From assembly GCF_901709675.1 (NCBI RefSeq), contig NC_051094.1:6103001-6167000 (forward strand): 64,000 nucleotides of DNA, read 5' to 3'. The notes below the pieces were generated by a model. The model had not been told where the DNA came from. It saw nothing but the letters and a program-made list of their open reading frames with translations, and made no database searches. Both the position numbers and the translations under genes were made by a program. Positions 24,601-39,600 of the stretch are shown here, piece after piece. Source of the stretch: Syngnathus acus. Its lineage: Eukaryota > Chordata > Actinopteri > Syngnathiformes > Syngnathidae. Within the stretch, counting starts at the first letter, position 1. Every line of letters starts with the position of its first letter.

Positions 24601-27600
24601 GATATTTCCCTCCACCTTGACGCAGCCTCAAAGCATGATGCTGCCACCACCATTCATGTATCAATGTGCTTATCAATTACGTAATGATTCAGAAGATGGG
24701 TTACCCAACTAATTTCTCCATGAGTCTTATTTGTTCACACCTTGTGGACACAAGTTTGTGGATGGAAGACCTTTCATAGGTTGAGTGTGGAAAAACAATC
24801 CCACCAAACACAATTTTTACAACACTGTGCAGCTTTTCCTTTTCAACTAATAGTTACATACAGTACGGGTATAAATCACTATAATAACAGCTGATATGAG
24901 CGCGCGCAGTGAAGATGTATTTTATGAGCACAAAGGTGAGCCGCATGACATTCATTCTGATTATGTGCCTTTTTTTTCTCTTTTTTTTAAAACCAATGAA
25001 AACGAGGCCCATTGCAGCGCGCCAACAAATTAGGCGCCAGTGGACCATTTTTGCCTCCTTTTCCACTGCAACAGGGTTAATAACATTATAGATCAAGCCT
25101 CATCATTATTTCTCTCCATTTTGAAGGGTTACCGCACTGACGAGGCATCCCTGTTGCCTCGTCTCTCTTTTCCCTTCAAAACAAACAATCACGAGCCGGC
25201 GGGGCACATAAGCCAGTGCGGTCAGAGGAGTACACAAATATGCATTAACTTAAAGGTTGAACTTGGCTTTCACATCGCAATCCTTGTTGTAAAAAGACAA
25301 AGCACTGTTTAAGCAGAAGAAACAGAAAGGAGGTCTCGTTGTCTGACTTGGCGCGTATGAAAACACGCACTTACATCTCTGATGAAGTACTCAAGGGTAG
25401 CGTAGGCGATGGCGATGCCGTCATGTGTGCTGGTGCCCCGGCCCAGTTCATCCAAGATGACCAGGGAACGCTCGGTCGCGTGGGAAATAATCTCAGAAGC
25501 TTCGGTTAACTCTTCCATGAAGGTACTGCGCCCTTTGTAGATGTTGTCCGAGGCTCCCATTCTGATCATCAGATACAAGGAAGAGGAAATCAAAGTCCGT
25601 CCGTCCATCCATCCATCCAGAACATCCATCCAGAACATCCATCCATCCAGAACATCCATCCATACAGAACATCCATCCATCCATCCATCCACATCCATCC
25701 ATCCATCCATCCATCCATCCATCCATCCATCCATCCATCCAGAACATCCATCCAGAACATCCATCCATCCAGAACATTTAAACATTCATCCACAAGATGG
25801 CAGAAGGTTTTTTTCAAAGGATGCCCTCAAAGAACCAATGAGGAGTATAGTTTGAGTAATTCATGAGATATTCCTGAATTCCAAAGTATCACCTTCAAGT
25901 GTGTCTTTGCACCTGCCTTCATTGTCCTTGAACGTCATACCTTGCAATGAACTGTGCAACCATGTCACCATGGTTACGCCACACGTTATATAGAAGAGGG
26001 GCGTGGCAGGCATGCAGCTGCATTACATGAGCTCATTTACAACAGTGTGTCCGTGCATGCCTGAGACTCGACTGAAATGATGGCCCATCTATAGTTTGCG
26101 CGTGTGTGGTAGAAAGAACGGGTACAATGGTTGCGAGGCGTTCCCGCACACGCGTCTGTCTACAGGCGAGAGGGCGCGCGCTGACAGCATCCAGCTGGAG
26201 CTCCTCCTTCCCGCCAAAAACACAGATTGTGAAAACACACTCCGCTGATCCCCATATTGCTGAATAAACTTTACATTGTCGTGATTTCTTGTTTATATTT
26301 CAGTCGTAATTATGCAATTAATTATTGCAAATCATTTCTTAATTCAAACAATTAACAAACATTGACGTTCAAGCCACTATTTCAAAGCGCATTCACGGCT
26401 GCGAGTGATCAGCGTGTTACACGGCGTTACGAAGCTTCACACCAATTTTTTCAGCTCTTTCGACTCGACTCCGATGCGCGAGAGGCGTTTCCTGCGCCGT
26501 GGCTGATTTTAGAAGCGAACATGCTGTGAAAAGGACCGAGCGGACATGTGTGCCGCCTACAAAGAGGAACAGGCGGTCTGTAAACTATTCCAAAGCCAGG
26601 ATGCAACACTGCGCAACAGATCGCCACGAGACAAACCGATGACGATGTCACATACACGCCATCGCCGCTGGTTGGCGACGGGACCTGTTCAAAAGCCGCT
26701 TTCTCTGTTTCCATGACAACTGTGGACAGATGCAGGGCTGCGCTTTGTAACCTTCGGAACTTAATGCAGACCAGACTGCACACAAAACAGCTGCAAGCAT
26801 CCTACTGGATTCATGCAGAGCAACTTATTTCTGTACGGGAAAAATAAGAGTGCGCTGGGGAAAACAAAATTTTTCAAGCTGCTGTGCCGCTTTGAAAAGC
26901 TCATTGATAATCAATCACGGGGATCATCTCAGACGGGGTAGCCCATTAGACACCCACGTAGCATTTCATTACCCCCGCCAAAGTCTTCTCATTCCAATCC
27001 ACTTCTATCGTCTCTTCCCACCACATCCGTCTCTCGTTCACTTATTAGAGCAGAAAACTCACCCAATGAAACGACAATATTACACCTAATAGATGCAGCA
27101 GAGGGATTTGGGTGGGTGTTTATTATCCATATAAACTTTCCTCTGTCCCAATTAGAAACTGATAGGTTGATAAAAGCTATTGGGAGGTGAAGACAGGACA
27201 GCGCTCTTCTCTCAGGGGACACTAATTAGCTCTTAGATGCATTTTTCTAGTAGACAGGAAAGATTAACCTTCAACCCAATGAAATCCCTTGGCTGAACAA
27301 CCCCAGCCCACTCAAACACAGCCATGACTTCAACTGCACAATAACTGCTTTTAACGCCTTTAAAATGAAAACTTTAAGACAACTAATCCGTTCTCCATGG
27401 AGCCAAGCTGATTGTCCATCCATCCATCCATCGTGTCAATTACCAACAGCAGGTTTTTATTGCGTTCTGTCACTAAAAGGCATTTCGCCCTGATAACCTT
27501 AAAGTGTCCTCACTGGCCTAAGGAGCACACACAATAACCTCATTACTCAAAAATAAAGCCTAAAACAACCCAAAAGTGGATCTCTCAAGGATACGATCAC

Positions 27601-30600
27601 ACGCACTCGCCCGGGGTGTGCTGACCGGGTTTTCGCTCCCACTGGGTTAATTCATAAGAACATGCTTAAAGCCACAAAAAAAGACCGTTACATACATCTG
27701 CAAGCCATTATGTCTAATCACAGAGTGCAACGTGGCCACAAATACGGAGGGAAAACAGTTCAGTGAGGAGTGGAAAGTGTACCGAGAAAAAGCTCTCCAA
27801 CCAACAAAGATGTATTGTATCGTCCGCCAGCTCCCGGCACAACACGGAGCCTAACCATGCTTCGTCTGCTTTGTGGCGAAGGACACAGCGAGATTACCGC
27901 GGATTAGTCTGTACCGTCACGCCTAAAAATACACTCCACACGATGGTACTTGGTGACGGATTATCTTTTGTTTTTTATTCTTTCTTTACTTTTTTTTTTC
28001 CCTCGAGGTTGCCAGACAGACTTGTCACATGCAATTACTCTAATAAGAAATAACAGACCTCCCGTGTTGTCATGGCAACTGTCCATCAATACAGAAGAAA
28101 TACTGTCATTTGCGATGTCGCTGACATGAACGCTCATCGCTTACAAGGGCGATCAAGTGGAATCGAACCTAACGTTTTTATTACCGCCACAAATGTGTTT
28201 TTGTGTGTGTGCAGGACCACTCAAAAACATCTGGTCCAGAAATTTGGTCCAATAGGTGTGAATCAGGATATGCAATTTTATTCAACACTCTAATTAGAGG
28301 TCAGTCTATTTGTCCACAGGTGTTAAATATTTCCCACTAGACTAGCTCTTACCTCGTGTAAATGCCATCCAAAATGGCCAAATGGGCCTCAGAACTCGGT
28401 ACGTAGGAGCCCATTTGGGCCATAATACAGATCAGGGCCACCTGGCGGATATAGGAGCTCTTCCCCCCCATGTTAGGGCCAGTGATGATCATTGCTCTTT
28501 TTCCGTCAGCCTGCAGTGAGATAGACGTGAAGGCTTGGGAGGGATTTACAGTAAAAAGATATTTGGATGATGAGGAGGTGGGTGGACTTGAAGCTTTGAC
28601 TTGTTACAACAGAAACCCACTCAAAGTGTGCTTGTGCTGTTAATGCACACAAGCGTGTGTGTGTGTGCGTGTAGTACCTGAAGTTGTACATGATTGGGAA
28701 CATACTGGCTGTGGTCTCCCATGAGTAGGTCTATGGCAGGGTGTCTGCCATTTTTGATCATAATCTGACGCTTACTGTCGGACACTTCTGGCCTGCAACA
28801 GGAGAAAAGAAAAAGCTGCAGACAAAGAAATGACATGTTTGGTCTTCAGGAAACAAAGGAACAGAAGAATGAATCGTATGGAAAATCAAGCTAAGAGAGA
28901 GGAAGTAGATGATGATGAGCAGGGGCCCCAGGATGGAGCCCTGGGACACACCTGGAATAACTGGGGAAGCATTTGATTTAAATTAAGCCATAAAGTGTGG
29001 AGTGAGTTTGAACCATTTTTTTATAGAGGTAATTTTATATACTGATGGAATGATACCAGTGGAGAGATAATAATGGTTGATATGAGGGTTAATACTACGA
29101 CTTCAAATCTATATTTTTTTGTATTCTCTCCAAAATGCCATTTTTTTTTGGAGTAATATTTTTTTTTTTCTACAGTGCAAATATGTTTGCAATACATTAC
29201 ATTTGAATCTTGGCTTTTTTTTTTCCCAATGTGGTCTTAAGAGTGAATTGGGAGTGCAGCAACGACCAATTTTTCATTTGATGACACTCATTAATTGGGT
29301 AGTTTTTGGATATACTGTCCTGGTCGTCGGTGTGCTTATGCGTGCGTGTGAGAAATGTTGGCATTCTGGTTGAGCACACTGCTGAGTCCAATGCACACAC
29401 CCACGCACCGCCTGCCCGAGATTATAGGACACGACACAGAAAACTTGGATCCTCATCCTGTCCACTAATACATATTCAAACAATTCAAACACACACTCAT
29501 ATACATACGAGCAAGACAGAATAAAATGACATGAGGACAGCCATCACCTGCAATGGTCCCCATGTTTGGCTACCTCAGCCAATGAGAAGAGACAGTCCAT
29601 GGTTGCTAGGTGACGAATAGCCCTTTTCATGGTGTGATAGTGCTCCCCAAACTGACTGCAAGAGAGCAAGGAGAGATTTGCAAGCGTAAATTACCAGAAA
29701 TGCATAATTGTATTCTCAGCAGATGACACCGCTGGTGCATTTGCACAGAATATGAATGTGACAGGCGACACTTTTGACACTCCAAGCTGTGTTTATCATG
29801 AGCAGTCTATGAGCCGGTGTGTGTGTGTGTGTGTGTCGTACTCCATAAAAGCAGTCCACTCCCTCTGGCAGTCCAGCAGCAGCTGCTCACGGAGCTGTAG
29901 CAGCTTCTTGAGACGCTCCACCACAAAGGGAGAGTGATACCTGCCGACTGCTTTGGTGCTGCGCAGCAAAGGAAAATGACGTTAAATGAAGTTTGTTTTG
30001 GCATTTCTTGAAAAGAAGTGATTTGGGAGACATGTACGAGTATTCCGCATGATAGTGATGTATTGCTGAATAGTTACGGTTTTGTTCGTAAACAAAGCCA
30101 GAATTGCAATGCACGTTACATTCTTGCAAATTTGGACTCTTGTAAGAATGAAAAGTCTTTAAAAGAGCGAGTAAAGGCAGTTGAGACGTCTTCATTTTGC
30201 AATAAGTAAATAAAAAAACAGCTGAAAAAGATCAATTAAAATATCAAAGTATTTATCTATCTTTGTTTCCCTTGAAACATGACTAAAAAAAAAAATTGGA
30301 GACGTTTAGGGCTGCAGCTACCGAATATTTTGAAATCTGGAACTCCAAATTTTGTCAGCGTTGTAATGTGCAGTCATTTCCACCTGTTAAACCGCTTTTT
30401 AAAAAGTAGCTGCTAATTGCTAGCCACTAGATGCTAACATATGATACAAAGTCCACGTAATTAGAGGGGATTATTTATTTTTTTTTGAACTTAAAACATT
30501 TAAACATGATTTCAGGATGACATTTGCAACACTTTGTGACAGCAATATAAACTAGCTCCAACTACAGTCAGCAAGAAGAGTCGAGTCAAGTAGCCACACA

Positions 30601-33600
30601 CTGTCAGAAACTTCCAAATAAAAGCACGCAAAAGCATTTTACTCTATTTGGTGATGAGATTTATTTTGGGGTTGGCTTTCCAACCGCATTGGAGGTGCAT
30701 TTCCATCATGCATAGCATGAATAATTGTTAATTATTACACCCACCTTCTTTCTTCTAGCTTGGCATAAAAAAAAAATACTGCATTTTATATTCTGAGAAG
30801 GTCGTTTTCCCGCTCTTCATTAGAAAACAAAGCAGTTCACTTTTTCTATGCCTGCGTTGCAGCTCACCTGCTGACTTTATTCCAGTCACGAGGAACAATG
30901 GACGACTGCGAGTTCTTCACCTCGATCAGAAACTGTCAGAGGAGGAAACAGACGAAGGCACGTCATTGTTTTTGACTTGCCTTGCCGCTCAGGCAGCTTC
31001 AGTAGGCGCACCTCCTGTCCTGCCACAGTGGTATAGTCGAGGCTGGGGGCTTTCAAGACAATTCGAACATGTTTGCGATGGTCCTGAATCTCTTGTAGTA
31101 CTTCCTGGATTTGCTCTCTTCTTTCCCGCAGCACCGGGAAGCCGGACAGATCACAGAAGATCTCCGTCTTATTCCCGCACCTGCGCCATGTTACAAAGAC
31201 AAATTCACGCGATCCTCTCCTCAATTTCTTCTGTCACCTTAAAAGACTAACCTGGCCGCCTTCTCGTTAAGCACACTGAGGAAGCCGTGGGCCGGGGCCA
31301 GCAGCTCCGGGATGTCCACAAGGAGTCCTCGAATGAGCGCAGAGCGGATCTGCGCTCTGATAGCCGGCAGCAGGGCTTGCAGTTCCAGCGCCAGTCGACA
31401 AAGGCCGCTGCTGATGATGTAGAACTCCTGCGTGGATGCCTAAAGCACATTTATGAAATCATAAATGTTGAATGTCATTTGACACACTTTCATTTCTTCA
31501 CAATGACTTTTCACCGACTGTTATGCTGAACGACAACAAGATTAGCACACTAAATCGGATCTACGCTCGGTTTAAGAGACAAAACGTCAACACATAAATC
31601 ATGAGGTGGTTTTGAAGCCAAGGAGCAAGAAAGCAAAGTGTGTCTTTGTAGTCCAAGTGAATGTCCCTAATCTGGCACCAATGCTACGTTAAAAAGAGAT
31701 TGTGCTTCTAATGTCGATTTTTTTTTTTAACAACAGACACACAACGCTGTCATAAGACAAAAAAAGCTCAATCGACATATGACCAAGCCAGTAAAATAAT
31801 ATTGCAACAACACGAAATGTAATCATTACATTGCAATTTGTGCTGTAGCTCTAAAGACCAAACCTGTGATCAGTTTAGATCCAAAGTATTGATTTATCAA
31901 TGCACAGCACGGGCATGCCTCTTGGGAAGCGAGGCTATTGCACTTTATGATTCCCATTAGTGGAATTGCAGTGGACTTGTGCGTCATAAAGGGTTAATGA
32001 GAGTCAAAGTGGGACAAAGCTTTCTGGTATTAATCACACAGTGGCGCTTTATAGGTTCCCTCATATCAGCAACCCCCTGGATTGGTTCTTCTTGGAACAT
32101 GTAAAGCATTGGTAGACCCTCATGAGCAGAGCCAGGGGTACAAGCCATTACACAATTTATCTACAGAGGGCCCACATTACAATTAGGGTAGATGTTTGTG
32201 AGTCCATATGTGAGTGTGTGTTTGTTGAGTGACATTTATGTTGTTTTTGTCTATATGAAGAGTTCAACACGCAAATGATGGTGGAGACCCTCTAACATTT
32301 GAAAAAATGAGTCGGGCGGGACATGAAATGGTGTGAGACTTTCTGTTTCTCTTCAGGTATTTCAATGTCAACGGTGTGAACATTTCCAAATGTGCAGAAA
32401 TAAAAGGAGGACGAAAAAAATGGTCACTTCTATATTATTGGTTACCTTTTGGTTGAATATGCTGCACATTCCTCTTTCCAGATCAGGCAAATGATTCAAG
32501 AGGGATCGTGTGGTGTTTAATGTGAGCGAATCAGACTCGAGGATCTCTTGCACTGCATCCTGACGCTCCCAAATGGACCTTGAGGTCCAAACAAAATACG
32601 TATAAGGGACATATTAGTAACAGTCCTTCCGTTGATGCAATGTGTCACATTCAGATCCGTCAACGATTTCTTACAATTCCAACAGTGGCATGTTACAAGA
32701 AAAACGGAAATTCAAAGTCATTGAAGCAACATCACACACAAATAATCATGACATTACATGTGTTGGTGGCTTTCATGCATTGTTATGGAATTAAAGAATG
32801 TCATCTGGGATTTATTGATGTTGAAATTATTCCGTGGCACTGTGTGCATAGAATAAGAGTACTGTTTATCCCATCGTTAATCCCTCCACACACGCGCACA
32901 CACAAACATATGAATGAATGAATTGGAAAAATGACAACCCAGTATTTGTGAGAGGTTGTTTGAGGCAAAGAGTTTTATTTCTACCTGCATATTTATTTAG
33001 TGTATCTACTATTGCCAATGGGTAACAATCTAGTGTTGGAATAAATGTAAATCTATTTTTGAGCCAAAACGGAGACGTGGTTATTTGCGACTCGGGCTTG
33101 AATTAATTTCTTTTCAATTCTATTCTTCTTTTGAAAAGTAAAAAAAAACAAAAACAGTGGCACAGTGGTCTTCACATCCACGTTTGGGATTGCTTTTTTT
33201 TTTTTTTCTACCCCTCCTGTCACGACTGTTGTTTCAAAACATGACTTTAAAGCGGCTAAAATGGCTTTTCGGTTCGAGTCAGGTTATAGTACCAGCTGTT
33301 GCTTTGGCAGGTGCGAGAAGCCGTGTGCTTACCGTGATTCTGTGAGCGGACGAATCACCCACTTCCTCATTAGCCTCCTCCCAAATGGAGTGCGCGTGTG
33401 GTCCAGCACCCACAGAAGACTGCCCCTCACACCACCATCTGTCTGTTTTGGAGCACACAAGACAACTGTAATGTGACACACAATGAATACCGTAATTTTC
33501 GGACTATAAGTCGCGGGTTTTTTTCATAGTTTGGGTGGGGGGGCGACTTATACTCAGGAGCGATTTATATACATATATATGGGGTTTTTTCACTTTTTTG

Positions 33601-36600
33601 GGCATTTTATGGCTGGTGCGACTTATACTCCGGTGCGACTTATAGTCCGAAAATTACGGTAGTAATCGTAGAGAAAGGATTGGAACTAGGATCAAAATTG
33701 TCTACGTGATGTCTGACATTCTGCGTGCCCCACAGGTGTCGTGCTGAACCTTTGAGCCGTCGCCCACGCAAGCCGAACTTGTCACCGAGCAATTTGCCGG
33801 GAACTGAGAAGCGGTTTAAGTCAGTCGCTAAATCATTAGCATCCACAGCGCAATGAGGAGAGGAAGCAAATTTTGTTGGACTACTAAAAAAAAAAAAAAA
33901 GAATGAATAAATGCCTATATTCCAAACCTAAAACGAGGTCAAGTTCCACGAAATTGTTCATATACAGTCATGTACACCAAAATAAAAACATCTTTATCTT
34001 TAATGTACTTTAACTACTATACAAACAAAGGAAAGAAAAAGAAATCACCTGATTGGTAAGGATTTCCAGGTTCCTGATGGTGGCGGCACTGAGGATCATT
34101 CCCTGGGACTCACCACTTAAATGTTGGAAGGAGCTGCATGGAAGTACAAAACGTCATCCCACTATATAACAAAAGCACAATGTTGCCCGCTTTCTAAGGA
34201 TGGCTTCATGCAGAGAGTCCTTAGCTGAAGACCAATGGACAGCAAAAAAGGAAGAAAGCTAGTCGGAGTTTCGACATACGAGTGGGTCTGCTGTATACCT
34301 TTGACTTCTAAGCACTCTCTCCAAGTTGAACTCTTGAAGGTACTGGATTAGAGGACCCAGACAGCAGATCACCGGACTCTCCAATGATGCCACACGAGAT
34401 AGAGCGTGACAGCCTGGACAACACAAACGCATTTAAAAAAAATAATAATAATAAAGTTCAATTTTAAACTTTTATTTTTGCATTTTTTGCATTTTTATAA
34501 GTCATTCCAAAAATGCACTATGCGCATTGGGGATGTGTTGATATTTGTGAATGATTTAATCCCACTTGAAATATGAAGCATAAAGTGGAAATTTGCAGTG
34601 ATAAGGATTATTCTGAATAGGTTCTTTGGTGACACAGGTCTTCTACTATAGTGGATTTCTCCAGCAAATGGGGAAACATCGAGGAGTGATCTTCTCGTCT
34701 CAGTCCAAAACATTTCTACTTCCTCCTGCCTCACGACGTCGTCCTTGATGGAATTTCTGCTGGCTTTTAAGGTTTTGCTTTCTAAATAAAACAATCAAAA
34801 GATGTGATAATGATGAAACACATACACACACCTTCAACTTGGTTGTGGCAATAAAATTCAGTGACTGTGTTCATTGCGGAGGCAAACTCAAAGTGGGCGC
34901 TGTCTCTCTTCTCAACTCGCACCTTGTCGTCAGCCTGAGCACTGCAAGGAATAAAAAGTGTCATTTTCCCACCAAATAAAAGGAAAAAACAAAAACACTG
35001 TTCGGGCCGTCTTCTCTTACACTCGCACACATAAGCGGCATATCCGCTGCTCCGACACTCATTCATTCATGCTGCTTTCAAGGACTTGCCAACTGTGTCC
35101 GATCTGCTGTTGCCAAGGCAACCGAGGCAAACATGTGGCCATGAATGTGGTTTTTGTTTTCTAATACACGCAAGCACACACAGACACATACACACAAGCT
35201 ATGGTTCATCAAGTTCGCTGCTGGTCACACTGAGAGCAACTTCTTGTTCCAGTAAGCGCCATAAATCGTTTAGGTCGTCGTTTCAAATCAAATGATGAAA
35301 TGGTTTAAACGTTTTTTTTTATTATTAATTATTATTATTGATCTATTTGTTATTTATTAATATCAAGCTATATTGTCTATCTGTGTGTGTCTATCTGAGT
35401 TGGAGGTTCATAGAAAATAAACTTGCCTTTTTTCCCCCACCCTCATATGAAAGGTCGGCTTGGAAAGGCTCCAATGTTTTCTGTATATTTCATATCATAT
35501 TATTTAACCCATTCAAAAACTACAACGGGGTGACTACGCCGCAAATACAATATCGTCTTAACGATCCATGAAAATCTAGAATGGCTTAATGATGGCTTAA
35601 TGGCAACTCAAAATTAAAAGAGAACAGTTGTTTGGAAAAGCCTGACCCAGTGAGATTCTTCACTTGCTCAAATTCCCCTCACAAACCTGACTCGTGTCGA
35701 GTGAAGCCGCTCATCTTGCACCCAGCTACCAACCAATCACCTGAGGGCTCATTACCTGACTCTCTGCGGACACGCACGCCTGGTTGCCAGGGGGCCCGCT
35801 GCCACCACACAGCCCCCGGGGGAGGTCAAAGTGCTTGCTTGGTTGGGAAAGTCGATGAACGGGGAACCCAGGTTGAGCTGATTTTTAATCAATCGATATA
35901 CTAACGGAGATTTAATTTCCAACGGTTACTCGACTCGATTGAAAGATCCAATTCCTTCACAATTTTGAATGACCACCCCAAAGGCATAAAAGCAAAACAC
36001 AAATGAGCGTGAAGAATGACACATGCACCAGGTAGGAGAGGACAGAAGCAGAAAGCGGCTGGCGGCCTTCTACTTATCCAATCAACTTCATCTAATCAAA
36101 TTCACTTGACTCCCTTTCATTCTGTCCTTTCATTTTCATTTGTGCGTAATGCAATGAGAGAAAGCCCCGAGAGGGAGTCAGGGCTTATCTTTTAGCTTTA
36201 GCACAACGCTAAAGGCAGCACATGTATGCGCATTTTAATATGAATCTTTCACATGATAGAATGGGATGAATGTATTTGGGTTAGTAGTTTACCCATATCC
36301 AAAAAACTTGCATGATGGGTTAACTCAAGACTCTTAAAATGTCTGAAACTGGTTATTTCGTCTATATGAGCGCTGTCACTGACTAGCCACCATCGCAAAA
36401 TCAGCTGGAATAGACTCCAACTCAACTGCGACCCTTAGGAAGACAAGAATTTGCAGAACATAGTAAGCCTCATGAAAAATAAATTGGTGTGTCGTTAAAA
36501 ATAAAAAAGCCCACTACGCCCCCTGGTGGATACCTGGCATTGGTAATGCTCTGCAATAGTTTCTGGGTCTGCGCTGAGAGGTCAGAGGGCACCAGGATTT

Positions 36601-39600
36601 CCACAGGGTTTAGCATCAAGATACGGCTCTCCAATTCGGAGCGAGACTGACTGTCAGGGAAACAATCGAGCTGGACCTCTCCTGTGCCGGGCTGAACTGC
36701 CTGCACCCACAAATGACACGCTATTCCATTATCAAACACATAAATAAGACATAGCATTATCTAAAGAGCCAAAGAACAACCAAGCAAGACAAAGTAATGC
36801 CTGCAGAGATGAGATTAGAAAGGGTTCCAGTCAACGTACCACCAGGCCCACAGTGAGCTGCTTCTTCAACTTGTCCCAGCTCTCACTGACACACAGCAGG
36901 ATGCTGTCAGGAGGCTCCGACAAGACATCGTGGCTCCCGCCCTCGTTCACGTCGTCTGGACTGCACACCGGGTAGATGTCTCAGTGGACTGTTGAGGACA
37001 ATAATGCTAGAGAAATGCAGTGGTGCAAACACACTTTCTGTGCTTAATGGCCACAGTTGTATTTGAAATAACAAAAGCCAGGTCGTTTTTACGACCAACA
37101 CACATCAAATATGTCAATGTTTTATTCCAATGCTACTGTAATTGTATGATGGAATCGCTGTTATACTTAATTACCCATTCATTTAAATGGAAAACTAAAC
37201 GGTACAAATTTTATTTGACCAATTTGATTAGTTCCAATAAATCAGTTCACCCATTATTAAATGCGAAAAAGGAATGAAAAAAAATATTGTAAGAGATTTC
37301 AAGAAAGAAGGCTAAGTTCATCACAATACCAAAAACTCCTTGTCTAAATAATCATCATTAACACGAACAATAATAAAACCTCAGCGACTCATTGATCTTG
37401 CACTACCAAATATTTCGGGTTTGAAAAAGGATACCCTCCCCCACCAACGTGGACTTGGTGTACAGAGCCGTGAGTCGCCGTGTAAACAGAGTGTTCTTAT
37501 TGGCCCCTGACGCTTTGATGGCTGACGTCTCAGTCTGCTTGACGACACCCACCTGAGCAGTAAAAGACAACAAAACCATCTTTTAAAATGAAATGCATTG
37601 GGGATTTTTTTTTTCCCAAAAGAACACTAAACAAACCCTCTTTACAAAGGGTCATTTAACACAAGATGTCTTTCAGAAGCCCTTCGTACTAAAAAAAACC
37701 CCAACCTGATCATTATGTCGTATTCTCATTTCTTTACAAGGCAAATTTGGGATTTTTGTTGCTATAATCATCAAAATATATATTTTTCTTTTTCCCCCCC
37801 AAAAAACCCCAACAGACTGAATTTATACCTTGTGACCGTGGGACACAAGCCGCCTGATGTGAACAAACAATCGGTGTGTGGGGATGCTGCACGTCATAAA
37901 ATGATGGTCCAGGTGACAGAAGATATTCAGTACCTTTGCTGCAATCTGACAACACACACACACATTAAATTTCCTTTATGAGCTTTGTTAGGATAAATCC
38001 AAGAGTGACTCCTCACCTCAGCATCATCTCCAAAGAACCTATACTTGTACCCACACTCCACAGCCAACAAGGCGTCCTTGTGCTGCTCTTTCAGCTGGAT
38101 GACCTGCTGCTCCAGAGGAGTATACACGCTCTTCGAGCGTCGGCACAGGGGACTATTGCTTGTTGGGATCGGCATTCTTCCAGTATTCTGTCCTTCTTTG
38201 CCAGCTGCCTTGGCAAACTGAGAGAAGCGGAACATCTGCAAGATGCAGTGAAAAATGGACACAGTCACTGAACACGCAAATACATAATGTTTCTATCATG
38301 AACATACTCTCTTCTGAGGTCTGCTGTTGGGTACCTGCTTTGCAACCTGCTCATCTCCAGCGTCTTCTGTGAGCTGGTCGTTGTGGTTGTCAATGATGTT
38401 GTGTTGACTTTTGGCATCAGCAGAAAATCCACAACTCTCACTGCAGGTATTCTTGAAACCAGTCATAATATCACGACTCTCGCCACTGGGTGCCACGGTC
38501 GTGCAGGTGAACCCTCTCAGCTTCTCCAAGGTCGAAGGGCATAACCCCGCCGGATCTCGGCTGAATGGCAACTTTTGTTCTGAACAGACGATAATCATAG
38601 CATTGTTGAAATTAGTGTGGTCACGAAAACAAAATCCTGAACTGGATAACATAATTATACTGATGATGGCAAAAATATAACACATTAGTAAAAGCAGATG
38701 GCTATACTTTGTATTTTTAATATTTCAAAATATTAGGCAACAGAGGCTATTCAATTCTTAGATATACAGTATGAGACATCACATTAAAGTATAATGTAAT
38801 TTATTATTATATATTTGGGGGGGGAAAAATCATTTCAATAAGCCGGTAGGCTTCATTTTTTTATATTTTACGGCCAATGAACCATGAACTAATATGTTAT
38901 CTACTTCAATTATAAACACTGACTTGCATCCTTTTAAGATCTCACAACTGCAACTCTACCAAACAAAGGTGGCGGAAACATGAATGGATAAATGGCCTCA
39001 ACGACAGAGGCGCTCTAATCACCTCTCTGAGCGGATTCAGTGCCCAGGCCTCCGTCGTCCTCCTGCAGGGAAAGCCTGGCTTGTTTGGAAAGTAGCTCAG
39101 CATCATGGTGGAGGGACTGGGAGGCACGCTTCTGTGCGGCAGACAAACCAAATACAGTGATCCCTCGCTACTTCGCGTTTCGTTGATCGCGGCTTCACTA
39201 CATCGCGGATTTTTTTTCCAAATTAACAAAACATTTCAAAGTCAAAATAAAACTTCTAAATTGAGGAAAACAACCTTTAGGAAAATGTAGTATTGCTCGA
39301 AATATTCGTTTACATTCCTTTAGAAGTCCGTTTTCGTGTGTTAGCACGATCGTGAATTGTACTTCGCGGATTTCACTTATCGCGGGTGGGTTTTGGAACC
39401 AATTATCCGCGATAAACGAGGGATTACTGTACGTGAGTGACCATGATGGTTAGGGTCTGTAGCGATGTGCACACAAATGCATTTGATAAACATCATCTCC
39501 GGTTACATGATGCAGTTTAATGCACTGACTAAATAAAGATTCATTCTAGCGATGGTATTAAGAGCCGGATGAAGTAAATCCCAAGTGAAGGACCACGTAC

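Larger units (their letters stand above)
20657..25374 (-). other. Large msh3 intron between the Walker B exon and the next ATPase exon
   Basis: The 4.7-kb intron carries no recognisable exon. It holds a TTTA/TTTG-type simple repeat (about 21116-21186), an AATA-rich run (about 24371-24430), a hAT-like terminal fragment near 22608 and a Tigger-like fragment near 23712-23953. Confidence 0.7.

Noticed and set aside
25309-25817. Open frames rich in Trp-Met-Asp-Gly repeats
   Set aside because: They are translations of the ATCC tetranucleotide array; only the stretch at 25375-25561 on the minus strand is a true exon (msh3).
26451-26783. 110-codon minus-strand open frame in an msh3 intron
   Set aside because: No domain signature, no matching splice phases with msh3 and no family resemblance.
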